A stretch of DNA of 64,000 nt from Nostocoides_A vanveenii (lineage in GTDB: Bacteria > Actinomycetota > Actinomycetes > Actinomycetales > Dermatophilaceae): positions 124,001 to 188,000 of the forward strand of contig NZ_BAAAPN010000003.1 of the NCBI RefSeq assembly GCF_039531165.1, in the 5' to 3' direction. The position numbers and the translations under genes were made by a program. This document shows, one piece after another, positions 43,847-52,584 of this stretch. Within the stretch, counting starts at the first letter, position 1, and each line of letters begins with the position of its first letter. The notes beneath the pieces were generated by a model, which worked only from the letters and a program-made list of their open reading frames with translations, had not been told where the DNA came from and searched no databases.

Positions 43847-44602
43847 TCAGGGCGCCGGCGTCGATGCTCCGCCCACCGGCAGGTTCGGCTCCCACGACCA
43901 TGGCCCGAATCTCGAGCGCTCGACGATCCACGTCTCGACATCGTGCACGACGCCGGTGGCGATCAGCAGCCCGACGATCATGACGAGCACGCCGAGTGCC
44001 CGGCGCCAGGCTGCGTGCGGGTCCGCGGCCCAGCGCAGGCGTCGGACGGCCCGCTGCCCCACAAGGCCGACGGCCAGCAAGACCGCGCATAACCCGAGAA
44101 CGTATGCCGCGAGCAGCCCCAGCCCGCGGGCCGGCTCGGCCGGCAGGACGGTGACAACGACATACGCATAGAGCGGGCTGCACGAGGTGAAGACGGGGCC
44201 GAGGGCGGCACCGGTCAGGGCGGCCCCAGCGATCCCGCGCCGCTGGTGGGACCGTGAAAGCCCTTGTGCCGTAGCACTACTCAACCGTGTGGCGATGGCC
44301 ACGCGGTCCCATAGCTCGGGTGCTGTGGCGGCGACTCCGAGACCGACCAGCACGCTGCCGCTCACGAGCTGCCAGGCACGGGGCGGGACGTCGATGAGCG
44401 CGGTCGACACGCGGAGCAGCAGGGTGAACACGACCACGCTGGCGCCGAGCGCTGCGGTGATCACCACGGCGCGCCGGCGCGCCTCGCTGGTCACGGCGCC
44501 CTGCAGAGACCCGCCGACAACGACCGGCAGCAGGGTAAGCGCACACGGCGCCAGCGTCGTCAGGGCGCCGGCCAGCAAGGCACCGGCCAAGGCGGCGATC
44601 AT
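43847..44602 (-). CDS. CcdA-like cytochrome c biogenesis/thiol-disulfide transporter
   Basis: A 251-residue membrane protein with six hydrophobic segments. The first motif GALTTLAPCALTLLPVVVGG holds Cys20, and the second, GAALGPVFTSCSPLYAYVV, holds the partner Cys, as in CcdA/DsbD proteins that carry electrons from cytoplasmic thioredoxin to periplasmic thiols. The ATG at 44602 is the family start. The thioredoxin-like lipoprotein immediately upstream is its probable electron acceptor. Confidence 0.88.
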   Translation of the reverse strand: MIAALAGALLAGALTTLAPCALTLLPVVVGGSLQGAVTSEARRRAVVITAALGASVVVFTLLLRVSTALIDVPPRAWQLVSGSVLVGLGVAATAPELWDRVAIATRLSSATAQGLSRSHQRRGIAGAALTGAALGPVFTSCSPLYAYVVVTVLPAEPARGLGLLAAYVLGLCAVLLAVGLVGQRAVRRLRWAADPHAAWRRALGVLVMIVGLLIATGVVHDVETWIVERSRFGPWSWEPNLPVGGASTPAP

Positions 44603-44654
44603 CGGCCACACCTCGCGCCGCGCCCGGAGCACTGTCGTGCCGCCGCCCCACGGG

Positions 44655-45152
44655 TCATACCGTCTTGGCCTTAATCTCCGCGCCCGTCCGGGTGCCCGTC
44701 CATTTCGCCAGCTCCATGCCAGCGCCGTCGATCTGGACAAAGGTGTGCTGCTGGGTGATGCCGTACTTCTTCTTCAGGTCGGTCATCGTGTCGTAGTCGA
44801 CCTTGACGACGGTCAGCCCGGCGGGCACGCCGTCTGTCGTGAGCGAGGTGTCCGTGGCCTTGCAGTCGGGGCACCACGTGGCGTGGAAGAACAGGACGAC
44901 CTTGGTGTCATGCCGTTCGGCCATCTGCTTTTGGTAGGCGTCATAGGGCAGGTAGGCGCCGGGCAGCATCGCGGTCCCGCTGCCCGTCATCTCGTGCGTC
45001 ATGGACGAGGATGACGCGCTCGCCGGGGCGGTCGCGCCGGGGGCGCCCGCTGCGCCCGTGCCGCTAGCGCTCGTCTGTGTCGACGAACCGCAGGCGGTCA
45101 GGGCGAGGGTGGCGGCGAGGGCGGCGCCGGTGAACAGGGCTGGCATACGCAT
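44655..45152 (-). CDS. Thioredoxin-fold lipoprotein
   Basis: A 165-residue lipoprotein: signal peptide with lipobox LTAC (Cys21), a Ser/Ala-rich linker to about residue 60, then a thioredoxin domain with active site ATWCPDCKA (Cys94, Cys97) and VKVDYDTMTDLKKKYGITQQHTFV. The ATG at 45152 has GGAG six bases upstream. It acts outside the membrane, most likely reduced by the CcdA-like protein encoded next. The WCPDC active site suggests a reductant rather than an oxidant. Confidence 0.9.
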   Translation of the reverse strand: MRMPALFTGAALAATLALTACGSSTQTSASGTGAAGAPGATAPASASSSSMTHEMTGSGTAMLPGAYLPYDAYQKQMAERHDTKVVLFFHATWCPDCKATDTSLTTDGVPAGLTVVKVDYDTMTDLKKKYGITQQHTFVQIDGAGMELAKWTGTRTGAEIKAKTV

Positions 45153-45310
45153 GGTGACTCCTTGGTGGATGGTCACTCCAGCCCAGCCATCCGCTCCGGG
45201 CACCGCAAGGAATCCGTTGCACGCGTAAGGGATCTGTAACGGCGATTGCGCGGATATTACGAACTTCGGACGGCGTGGAGCGCTAAAGGTCGCGATTGTC
45301 GACGGCCTAC

Positions 45311-45325
45311 CTAGTCTTGACATCG
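45311..45325 (+). promoter_or_regulatory. Probable leaderless promoter of the OmpR-type regulator
   Basis: TAGTCT at 45311-45316 lies eight bases before the GTG at 45325, with no Shine-Dalgarno sequence. This would start transcription at the start codon. Confidence 0.4.
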
Positions 45326-46152
45326 TGCCCAGCCTGCTCCTTATCGAGGACGATGCGACGGTGCGGGAGGCGACCGCGACCTACCTGCGCCACGCCGGGT
45401 ATGCCGTGACGACCGTTGCGAACGGAGCCGCCGCTCTCGACGTCGTCGCGCGCGAGAGCATCGACCTGGTCCTGCTGGACCTGATGCTCCCCGGGCTAGG
45501 CGGCCTTGACGTCTGCCGTCGCCTGCGCGACCTGCGCCCCGGCCTGCCGGTCATCATGGTCACCGCTCGGGGGCAGGAGCACGAGCGGGTGCAGGGGCTG
45601 TCCGCCGGTGCCGATGACTATGTAACCAAGCCCTTCTCCGCGCGCGAGTTGGAGTTGCGGATCCGGGGCGTGCTTCGGCGGGCGCTGGGTGTCGGGCCGG
45701 GTGTGCCGGCGGTGACGGAGTTGGTCGACGGTGGCCTTCGGCTGGACGTCGTCGGTCGGCGTGTCTATGACGGTGAGGCCGAGATTTCCTGCACGGCAAG
45801 GGAGTTCGACCTCCTGCTCTTTCTGGCGCGCAATCCGGGCGCGGTGTTTTCGCGCGACGACCTCATGCGCCAGGTGTGGGGCTGGGAGGTCGGCGACGCG
45901 ACCACGGTCACCGTTCACGTGCGCCGGGTGCGCGAGAAGATCGAGGCCGACCCGAGCCGGCCGGTCCGGTTGGTGACGGTTTTCGGTCGCGGTTATCGCT
46001 GGGATCGCGCCAATTCGGCTGCGGTTGATCGGCCCGGGCCCGGCCCGGTGGGCGGGGCCGGCCCGGTGGGCGGGGCCGGCCCGGTGGGCGGGGCGGCGGG
46101 CCTGGATGGGGCCGGCCCGGTGGGCGGGGCGGCGGGCCTGGATGGCGAGTGA
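45325..46152 (+). CDS. OmpR-family response regulator with repeat tail
   Basis: A 275-residue regulator: receiver with LLLIEDDATVREA, Asp52 in LVLLDLMLPGLGG and Lys in DDYVTKPFSA, then a winged-helix DNA-binding domain (REFDLLLFLARNPGAVFSRDDLMRQVWG; VTVHVRRVREKIE; VFGRGYRW). The last 40 residues are a tandem GPVGGA/AAGLDG repeat encoded by GC-rich repeats and are not part of the fold. It overlaps the kinase gene. Divergent from the thiol-redox pair, which it may control. Confidence 0.93.
   Translation: MPSLLLIEDDATVREATATYLRHAGYAVTTVANGAAALDVVARESIDLVLLDLMLPGLGGLDVCRRLRDLRPGLPVIMVTARGQEHERVQGLSAGADDYVTKPFSARELELRIRGVLRRALGVGPGVPAVTELVDGGLRLDVVGRRVYDGEAEISCTAREFDLLLFLARNPGAVFSRDDLMRQVWGWEVGDATTVTVHVRRVREKIEADPSRPVRLVTVFGRGYRWDRANSAAVDRPGPGPVGGAGPVGGAGPVGGAAGLDGAGPVGGAAGLDGE
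46042..46150 (+). repeat. Coding minisatellite at the regulator/kinase junction
   Basis: Three or four copies of an 18-base unit (GGCCCGGTGGGCGGGGCC) beginning at 46042, 46060 and 46078, merging into two copies of a 36-base unit that ends in GGCCTGGAT. All units are multiples of three, so copy number changes the regulator's tail without shifting frame. The 36-base unit contains an ATG in the kinase frame. Confidence 0.8.
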
Positions 46153-47173
46153 GTCGGGTGCCGTCCTGGTCGCGGCCGGCGTGACGAGCGCCGTGGCGCT
46201 CGCCGGGTTCGGGTTGACGTCCTGGCTGGCGCGTGGGCGGCCGACGCGGGCCGCGTGGGGCGCGCCCTTCGTTGTCGTCGCCGCGCTGGCCGCCGGTGTG
46301 GCCGCGGCCAGCCGCATGATGCTGCTGGCCGAGGACGCGCGCGGGTTGATCTTCGTGCTGCTGAGCGGGGCGCCTATCGCTCTGCTGTGTGGGCTGCTGT
46401 TGGCGCGCCGGGTGCGGCGCATCGAGGAGCGGTTGCAGCGCGAGCGTGCCGATCGGGAGCGGGCCGCGGCGGTGGAGCGGGATCGGCGCGAGATGATCCA
46501 GTGGCTCTCGCACGATCTGCGAACACCCTTGTCCGGCATCCGGATTCTCGCCGAGGGCGTCGGCGCAGGGGCCACCGGCCCCACCGAGGCCACGGCCCGG
46601 ATCGCCCGGGAGGTCGACCGGCTCGACTCAATGGTCGACGACATCTCCGAGTTGTCGCGGCTGCAATCTCCGGCGCCACCAGAGTTCGTCACGCTTCCCC
46701 TGGTCGACGTCGTCTCCGACGCGGTCGCGGCCGTGCACCCACTCGCAGGGGCAGCCGAGGTCGAGGTGGCCCAGGGCCGGCTCGACGACGTCCTGGTGCC
46801 GGTGGCTCCGCGGGCGGTTGCGCGGGCGGTGACGGACCTGCTGCGCAATGCTGTGCGGCATACGGGACCGGGGGGAAGAGTGCAGGTATCCGTCACTGCG
46901 GCAACGGATTTCGCCGTCATCGAGGTGGCGGATCAATGCGGTGGCATCGCGCCAGAGGACCTGCCGCGGGTCTTCGACGCCGGGTGGCGAGGCGACCCGG
47001 CCCGCGGGGAGCAACCTGGAACGGCCGGTATGGGCCTGGGGCTGGCGATCGTCCGTGAGGTCGCGCTCCGTCACGGCGGCAGCGCCGACGTGCTCAATCT
47101 CGCGGACGGTTCCGGCTGCGCCTTCAGGCTGTGCCTGCCGTGCCCGCAGGTCAGACCGACCAGGGGTCGATGA
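46142..47173 (+). CDS. Sensor histidine kinase (OmpR partner)
   Basis: A 343-residue kinase with two transmembrane segments (about 8-30 and 41-90 including a second pair), a short coiled coil, the H-box EMIQWLSHDLRTPLSGIR with His124, and ATPase motifs LLRNAVRHTGPGG, VADQCGGIAPEDL and GMGLGLAIVREVA. ATG 46142 was chosen as the last start before the membrane segment; two further ATGs lie in the upstream repeats in the same frame. It overlaps the regulator gene by 11 bases and the PIN toxin by 23. Confidence 0.9.
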   Translation: MASESGAVLVAAGVTSAVALAGFGLTSWLARGRPTRAAWGAPFVVVAALAAGVAAASRMMLLAEDARGLIFVLLSGAPIALLCGLLLARRVRRIEERLQRERADRERAAAVERDRREMIQWLSHDLRTPLSGIRILAEGVGAGATGPTEATARIAREVDRLDSMVDDISELSRLQSPAPPEFVTLPLVDVVSDAVAAVHPLAGAAEVEVAQGRLDDVLVPVAPRAVARAVTDLLRNAVRHTGPGGRVQVSVTAATDFAVIEVADQCGGIAPEDLPRVFDAGWRGDPARGEQPGTAGMGLGLAIVREVALRHGGSADVLNLADGSGCAFRLCLPCPQVRPTRGR

Positions 47174-47564
47174 CCGGCAGACCGAGCCCGGCGAAGCCCG
47201 CCGAATCTCGCGTCGCCAGTGTCGTCCCGGCCTCGAGGCAGATGGCGGCGATGAGCGCATCGAAGCCGCCGATCGGCGCGCCGGCCGAACGGCGTGCAGC
47301 GAGCACGTCGGCATACCGGGACGCGCACGCGCCGGTCAGCGGCAGGCACGCCCCGAGGACCTCGAAGGCGCGTTCGGCGGCGGTCCGCAAGACATCGGTG
47401 CGCCGACCGGGAGGCAGTATGGCGATGCCCGCAAGCACCTCCGCCCGGTTGACGACGGTGGTGACCGGTGTCTCGGGAAGCCGTCGAAGCCAGCGGAGCA
47501 CGCCCTGGTCGGCGTCCGGACCGCGCATCACCTCGGAGATGACGTTGGTGTCGAGCACGATCAT
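47151..47564 (-). CDS. vapC: PIN-domain toxin (VapC/FitB-like)
   Basis: A 137-residue PIN nuclease: MIVLDTNVISEVMRG with the first acidic residue Asp5, then VNRAEVLAGIAILPPG, FDALIAAICLEAGTTLATRD with the remaining acidic residues. The VISE and AEVLAGI motifs are those of the FitB branch. Such toxins cut tRNA or other RNA. Its start overlaps the antitoxin stop by four bases; its 3' end overlaps the kinase gene tail-to-tail. Confidence 0.93.
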   Translation of the reverse strand: MIVLDTNVISEVMRGPDADQGVLRWLRRLPETPVTTVVNRAEVLAGIAILPPGRRTDVLRTAAERAFEVLGACLPLTGACASRYADVLAARRSAGAPIGGFDALIAAICLEAGTTLATRDSAGFAGLGLPVIDPWSV

Positions 47565-47809
47565 CGGCCGGTGAAATCCGCTGCGGGTGCCGGCTCGTCC
47601 TCGGGCGTGGTCAGGTCAACGCCACCCACTGCGTCACCGGCGGCGATCAGTTGCTCGATCCAACTCACGTCAGCGAGCAGCGGGGCGTTCAAGCCATCGA
47701 TCAGGATTTGGCGCGCTTCAGCCTCCATCGACCGGCCGCGGGCGGCGGCCCGCAGGCGGAGCCGCTGCTTGGCCTCGTCGGGGAGTTGTCGAATGGTGAT
47801 CGCCGCCAT
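47561..47809 (-). CDS. vapB: Ribbon-helix-helix antitoxin (FitA-like)
   Basis: An 82-residue antitoxin: N-terminal ribbon-helix-helix MAAITIRQLPDEAKQRLRLRAAARGRSMEAEARQIL, FitA/StbC type, which binds its own promoter, and an acidic C-terminal tail (TTPEDEPAPAADF) that would cover the toxin active site. First gene of the pair. Confidence 0.9.
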   Translation of the reverse strand: MAAITIRQLPDEAKQRLRLRAAARGRSMEAEARQILIDGLNAPLLADVSWIEQLIAAGDAVGGVDLTTPEDEPAPAADFTGR

Positions 47810-47869
47810 GCAGCAATGCTATCAATGCTGCATTCTCAGCGGATCTCGGTGCTCAGTCGTTGCCGCAAG

Positions 47870-48112
47870 CGACGCGAACAGGGATGCGCCTGGGGCTGCT
47901 GCTCGATGCTCTGGTGCGAGCCTTCGCTGGCCTCCGCGCGCCGGCCGCAGCACCGCCGGCCTGGCTCGGACCGGCACCCGGCCCTGGCCGGGCAACTCGG
48001 TCGCGACTGGAGCGACATCGACGCTGAGTTCGACGCCGCCCTCGATGTCGTCCTGCGCGGCGTCGACGCGCAAGCGCGGGCAGCGCGCGTGCCGGGCGTC
48101 GGCTCTTCCTGA
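47870..48112 (+). pseudogene. Possible remnant of a TetR-type regulator C-terminus
   Basis: Two frames together resemble the end of a TetR/AcrR protein: MRLGLLLDALVRAFAGLR followed, in another frame, by DRHPALAGQLGRDWSDIDAEF and DAALDVVLRGVDAQARAA to the stop at 48112. There is no N-terminal helix-turn-helix. The position before a broken EamA exporter fits a former regulator-exporter pair. Weak call from pattern only. Confidence 0.3.
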
Positions 48113-48243
48113 CAACGGCCCTCACATCGGTCTGGACTCGAACGACTACCCGGCAGACCCCAAGCGCAGCCCGGTGTCCCGCAGATTTCGCCCGGGCCGA
48201 CCGCACCAACGCATTCGGCAGTACCCCGAGGAGCACCAGGACC

Positions 48244-49132
48244 ACGACGCGCCCCCCTGCGCGCCTCATACCGGCCCAGTTCGCCGCGCTGGCGGCCATC
48301 TGGGGTGCCAGCTTCCTGTTCATCAAGGTCGGGCTGGAGGGCGTGTCACCGGCGCAGGTTGTGCTCGGCCGACTCCTGGGAGGCACCGTCGCGCTGCTGG
48401 TCATCTCGCTGGTGACCCGGACCCGACTGCCCACAGGGCGGGGCGTGTGGGCGCACTTGAGCGTCGTCTCGTTGTTGCTGTGCGTGGTGCCCTTCCTGCC
48501 CTTCGCCTGGGCCGAGCAGCACATCGACTCCGGCCTGGCGAGCATCTTCAACGCGACGAGTCCGCTGATGACCATAGTCGTGGCCCTGCTGGCCCTCCCA
48601 GAGGAGCGGCCGACCCGGGCCCGCCTCGCCGGCCTGGCCACCGGATTCGTGGGCGTGCTGGTCGTTCTCGGCCCATGGCGCGGACTGGGGGGAGGCAGCG
48701 CTGCGGGCCAACTCGCCTGCCTGTGGGCGACGGCCTGCTACGGCACCGCCTTCGTCTACCTGCGCCGCTTCGTCGCGCCGCGTGGCCTGCCCGCGATCTC
48801 GGCCGCGACCGTCCAGGTCGGCGTCAGTGCAGTGCTGATGCTGGTGCTCACTCCGTTCCTTCCGGCGCACCCGGTCCACCTGACCTGGCGGGTCACCGCG
48901 AGCGTGCTCGCGCTCGGGATCCTCGGCACGGGGATCGCCTACGTCTGGAACGCCAATGTGGTCGCCGTCTGGGGCGCCACGAATGCCTCGACCGTGACCT
49001 ACCTGACCCGGTCGTCGGGGTCGCTCTCGGCGTCCTGCTCCTAGGTGAGCGGATCACGTGGAATCAGCCCGTGGGCGCGCTCGCCGTCGTGCTCGGCATC
49101 GCGATCAGCCAGAACCGGATCCGCCTGCGCTG
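48244..49132 (+). pseudogene. EamA/DMT-family exporter, frameshifted and without a clear start
   Basis: A ten-helix EamA transporter: LIPAQFAALAAIWGASFLFIKVG through NASTVTYLT in one frame, then PVVGVALGVLLLGERITWNQPVGALAVVLGIAISQNR in another. One C is missing in the CCC run near 49007-49009. No ATG, GTG or TTG stands where the N-terminus should begin; ACG at 48244 lies ten bases after GAGGAG and may be a mutated ATG. Otherwise all helices are present, so decay is recent. Confidence 0.8.
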
Positions 49133-49140
49133 AGCGGGCT

Positions 49141-50316
49141 TCAGGCGAAGGCGATGGGCACGCCGGAGAAGTTCTCGGCCAGCCCGGCGCCGCCCGAGGG
49201 GGAGGAAGTGAGCCACTCCAATTGGGCGAGTTGCAACTGATCGCCGAAGGCGTCGCCGGTCGTATGCAGCGCGGACGACCACGACCAGGAGAACTCGGCC
49301 GCGCGCCATACGCGCCGAAGTGCGGTGTCGGAGTAAGCGTTTGCCAACGACTCGTCGCCGCGCTTCCATGCGCCGAGAGCGCGGGCGAGCAGGGTGACAT
49401 CGGCGATCGCGAGGTTGAGTCCTTTGGCGCCAGTAGGCGGGACGACGTGCGCGGCGTCGCCGGCGAGGAAGAGGCGGGCATGCCGCATCGGCGTGGTCAC
49501 CCGGCAGCGGAGGGGGAGGATCGACTTCTCGGTGATCGGGCCCGTATGCAGGGTCCAACCGTTCTCGCCCGAGCCCAGACGCGTTGCAGTCGCCTCCCAG
49601 ATCCGGTCGTCGGACCAATTGGTGATGTGGTCGTCATTCGGCACCTGGAGGTGGAAGCGGCTGATGCTGGCCGAGCGCATCGTGTGCATGGCGAAGCCGT
49701 CGGGATGCCAGGCGAAGATGATCTGGTCGGTCGACGGCGCGACATCGGCGAAGAACCCCAGCCAACTGTGCGGATATCGCCGCTCGTAGCTGCGCTGGAT
49801 CGGCTCGGGAATCGACCCGCGGCTCACGCCCGCGAATCCGTCGCAGCCGACGATGACGTCGGCGTCGATGCGGATCGCGCGGCCGGTCGCGTCGATCCCG
49901 GTCAGATAGGGCGCGGTCGAGTCCACGTCGTGCAGGGCGACGTCCTCGACGTTGTAGTACATCTGCTGGCCGGCCGCGAACCGCGCGTCGGAGATGTCCC
50001 GAGTCAGCTCGGTCTGGCCATAGACCCACACCGGTCGGCCGCCGAGGCTGACGAAGTCGACCGACCGCTTCGCGCCCGGCCATTGGACATAGATGCCGCG
50101 GTGTTGGAGGCCGTTCTTGTGCAGGCCGGCGGAGAGCCCGGCGGCGTCGAGCACGTCGACGGAGGCGGCTTCGAGCAGCCCGGCGCGGAAACGGCCGCGC
50201 ACGAACTCCGACGATTTCGCCTCGACCACGATGGACTCGATGCCCTCGCGCTCGAGGAGGTGGGAGAGGAGCAACCCGGCCGGTCCGGCCCCGATGATCG
50301 CCACGCGGGTCTTCAT
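49141..50316 (-). CDS. pobA: 4-Hydroxybenzoate 3-monooxygenase
   Basis: A 391-residue FAD monooxygenase converting 4-hydroxybenzoate to protocatechuate with NAD(P)H and oxygen. FAD motif VAIIGAGPAGLLLSHLLEREG at the start, FRAGLLE near residue 45 with the substrate-binding Arg, the DG motif VIVGCDGFAGVSRGSI, and GDAAHVVPPTGAKGLNLAIAD near 290. Length matches PobA. No protocatechuate pathway genes or PobR are next to it. Confidence 0.92.
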   Translation of the reverse strand: MKTRVAIIGAGPAGLLLSHLLEREGIESIVVEAKSSEFVRGRFRAGLLEAASVDVLDAAGLSAGLHKNGLQHRGIYVQWPGAKRSVDFVSLGGRPVWVYGQTELTRDISDARFAAGQQMYYNVEDVALHDVDSTAPYLTGIDATGRAIRIDADVIVGCDGFAGVSRGSIPEPIQRSYERRYPHSWLGFFADVAPSTDQIIFAWHPDGFAMHTMRSASISRFHLQVPNDDHITNWSDDRIWEATATRLGSGENGWTLHTGPITEKSILPLRCRVTTPMRHARLFLAGDAAHVVPPTGAKGLNLAIADVTLLARALGAWKRGDESLANAYSDTALRRVWRAAEFSWSWSSALHTTGDAFGDQLQLAQLEWLTSSPSGGAGLAENFSGVPIAFA

Positions 50317-50375
50317 GGCGTCAGGCTATCCAGCCGGCCGGTGCCGGCGATAGATGGCATTGCGCAACGGGGCTC

Positions 50376-50732
50376 TCAGGCGGCCGTGCCGTGGCTTGGC
50401 CCGTCGTCCCAGGTGTCGCTGCCGAGCTCGTCGAGTCGCGTCATCCACCCGGCTGCGTCCCGGTGCCGGCCCTCCCGCTGCAGGACCCGAACGATCAGGC
50501 GCATCATCGCCGCGTCCTTCGGGCGGCGGCGCACGACGCGGCCGGCCGCCTGCTCGGCTTCGGCGAGCCGACCGAGCGCGTATGCCGATCGGGCCAGAAT
50601 CCGTTGTGCCGCCAGGTCGTCCTTCGTCCGAGGCGCGCGGACGGTCAGGGGAGCGACGAGGCGCGCGCTCGCGGCATACCGGCCGTCTTCCAGGAGGCGG
50701 GTGGCAAGGGACAGGCGCTGTTCGGTAGTCAT
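50376..50732 (-). CDS. TPR-like small hypothetical protein
   Basis: A 118-residue helical protein (LSLATRLLEDGRYAASARLVAPL; RILARSAYALGRLAEAEQAAGRVV; RHRDAAGWMTRLDELG) with the spacing of three tetratricopeptide-like repeats. Probably a protein-binding scaffold. The ATG at 50732 was chosen at the start of the helical part; the frame is open upstream. Function unknown. Confidence 0.6.
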   Translation of the reverse strand: MTTEQRLSLATRLLEDGRYAASARLVAPLTVRAPRTKDDLAAQRILARSAYALGRLAEAEQAAGRVVRRRPKDAAMMRLIVRVLQREGRHRDAAGWMTRLDELGSDTWDDGPSHGTAA

Positions 50733-50933
50733 GACTGCCCGTCTAACGCGCTCGCTCGCCAGCGTGTTCCGGGGATGGGCGCCGAGGGGCGCCGGGACGG
50801 ACGGTGCGCATGGCGAGGCCCCCAGGCATGGCCGGCAAACTTTTCTCGGCACGATGTCGAGACGGGCTTCGCTCGCGCGTCTGGTGGGTGACGATCGGCG
50901 CTGGGCCGGTCGGATCGAACAAGGAGAATCGCC

Positions 50934-51284
50934 ATGTCGCAGTACCTGCTGAGCAATATCACTCCCGCCGGCCGCACCCTCGAGCCGAGCGAGTTGCAGT
51001 CCGTGATCGGGCGGGCCATCGCCCTCACTCAGGAGATGCAGGCCGCCGGGGTCTGGGTGTTCGCGATGCCGCTCGCCGACCCGTCGAGCGCCACCATGGT
51101 CTCTCGCCGCGACGGCCGGGTCACCCTCGCCGACGGGCCGTATGCCGAGACCAAGGAGTATGTCGGCGGCTTCACCGTCATCGACGTCACCGACCTCGAC
51201 GCCGCGGTGGGCTGGGCGGGCAAGGTGGCCGAGGCCACCGGACTGTCCGTCGAGGTTCGGCCGGCCCCCAGCTTCGGCGGCTGA
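50934..51284 (+). CDS. YCII-related (DGPF) domain protein
   Basis: A 116-residue ferredoxin-like fold protein: MSQYLLSNITPAGRTLEPSE, TRRDGRVTLADGPYAETKEYVGGF holds the DGPF-type motif. In actinomycetes this gene usually stands just before an ECF sigma factor of the DUF6596 type, as here. Good ribosome site AAGGAGAATCGCC. Biochemical role unknown. Confidence 0.92.
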   Translation: MSQYLLSNITPAGRTLEPSELQSVIGRAIALTQEMQAAGVWVFAMPLADPSSATMVSRRDGRVTLADGPYAETKEYVGGFTVIDVTDLDAAVGWAGKVAEATGLSVEVRPAPSFGG

Positions 51285-51296
51285 GCCGGAGTGCCC

Positions 51297-51590
51297 ATGG
51301 ATGACGCGAATGCGGCCGTGGCCCGAGCCTTCCGCTCGGACTACGGCCGCACGGTCGCGATCCTGCTGCGGTCACTGCGCGACCTCGACGCCGCCGAGGA
51401 GGCGGTGCAGGAGGCGTTCGTCGCGGCCGCCGCGAGCTGGCCGCGGGATGGGGTACCGCCCAATCCCCAGGCCTGGATCGTCACCGCTGCCCGGCGCAAA
51501 AGCATTGGACCGACTGCGACGGGAGAGCACCGCGCAGCGCCTGGCCCCGGGACCACTCTTCGCCGACGGCGGCTCGTCGGACATCGCCGC
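51297..51590 (+). pseudogene. ECF sigma factor, 5' fragment
   Basis: Start of a sigma-70 ECF protein of the type paired with YCII proteins: MDDANAAVARAFRSDYGRTVAILLRSLRDLDAAEEAVQEAFVAAA (region 2.1-2.2) and PQAWIVTAARRKALDRLRRES (region 2.4). An extra A in the AAAA at 51497-51500 breaks the frame. The sequence then stops matching after GGSSDI near 51585. Region 4 is missing altogether. Confidence 0.8.
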
Positions 51591-51706
51591 GTGCCCTCGC
51601 GGGCGTGGATGAGCAGGAGCAGGGTGCCCAACCCGGCGGCCTCGGGATCCTGGGGGACCAGCGCGTGCACATGGCGGGCGAGACGCACGGCCTCCCTGCT
51701 GAGTTC
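51590..51706 (-). pseudogene. ECF sigma factor, inverted 3' fragment (DUF6596 part)
   Basis: On the opposite strand, ELSREAVRLARHVHALVPQ and DPEAAGLGTLLLLIHARE match the DUF6596 C-terminal part of the same ECF family (usual form EAIRLARLLHRLLPDEPEVAGLLALMLL). It begins where the 5' fragment ends, so an inversion with loss of the middle third (including region 4) best explains both. Confidence 0.7.
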
Positions 51707-51711
51707 GTGAG

Positions 51712-52584
51712 GTGCCCGGCACCGGGCCCGCGCTCGTCGCCCGACCGGCAGGGGGAAGTCGCGGGCGGGTCGTCGTGCTCGGTGAGCTCTACGGCCTGAC
51801 CGACCTCGTGCACGACGCGCTCGGCCGGCTGGCGGCGGCCGGCTACACCGCCGCGGCCCCGGATCTGTTCTGGCGCAGCGAGCCCGGTCTCGCGTTGCCC
51901 TATGACGAGGCCGGCCGGGAGCGTGGCTTCACGCTGCTGCGAGCGCTGAATCCCGGTGCAGTGGTCGACCAGGTGCGCCGGACGCTCGACGCGTTGGGCG
52001 ACACCGGGTCCGGGCCGAGCGGACTCGTCGGCTTCAGCCTCGGTGGATACCTCGCCTTGCTCGCCGCGGCCGACGGGCCGGTCGACGTCGTCGTCGCGGC
52101 CTACCCCGGCTGGACGGTGCACGGCGGCGCCCCGATCTCGGGGCCGGCGCCGCTGGAGCGCGCCGCCGACCTCGGGGCGGCGCGGGTCGTGGTCGTCGCG
52201 GTTCCAGCCGATCGCCTGGTGGCGGCCGACCTGCCCGAGATCGAGGCCCGGCTGACCGCGGCCGGCGTCGATCACCAGGTCGTCACCCTCGACGACGTCC
52301 CGCACGGTTATGCCTGTGCCGGTCGGACGTCGTCCGCGAAGCAGGTGCTCCGTCAGATCGGGAGCAGGCGCTTTTGGGAGGCCCGACCTCGCGCGGCGGG
52401 CGCGGGCGGGGATGGTCGGTCGGGTGGCGGGCGAGGGCGGTGCGCTGGCTCGGGAGCCGGGCGAGCGGAGCGAGGCGGTGCCACGACCTTCTCGGGAGCA
52501 TCGTGCGACGCGGGGCAACGTCCGTGTATCAGCGTGGAGCTTGACCGCTCTTCTCCGTGTGACGGACCCTTCCGAGGAGGCAGC
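51712..52584 (+). CDS. Dienelactone hydrolase-like protein, without its own stop codon
   Basis: Residues 15-205 match the dienelactone hydrolase family: GRVVVLGELYGLTDLVHDALGRLAAAGYTAAAPDLFWR, nucleophile motif GLVGFSLGGYLAL (Ser where most have Cys), and the catalytic His in DDVPHGYACAG. The N-terminus is short, beginning right at the inversion edge at 51710. After about residue 215 the translation turns into Arg/Gly-rich sequence and runs without stop into the methyltransferase gene. The original end was probably lost. Confidence 0.6.
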
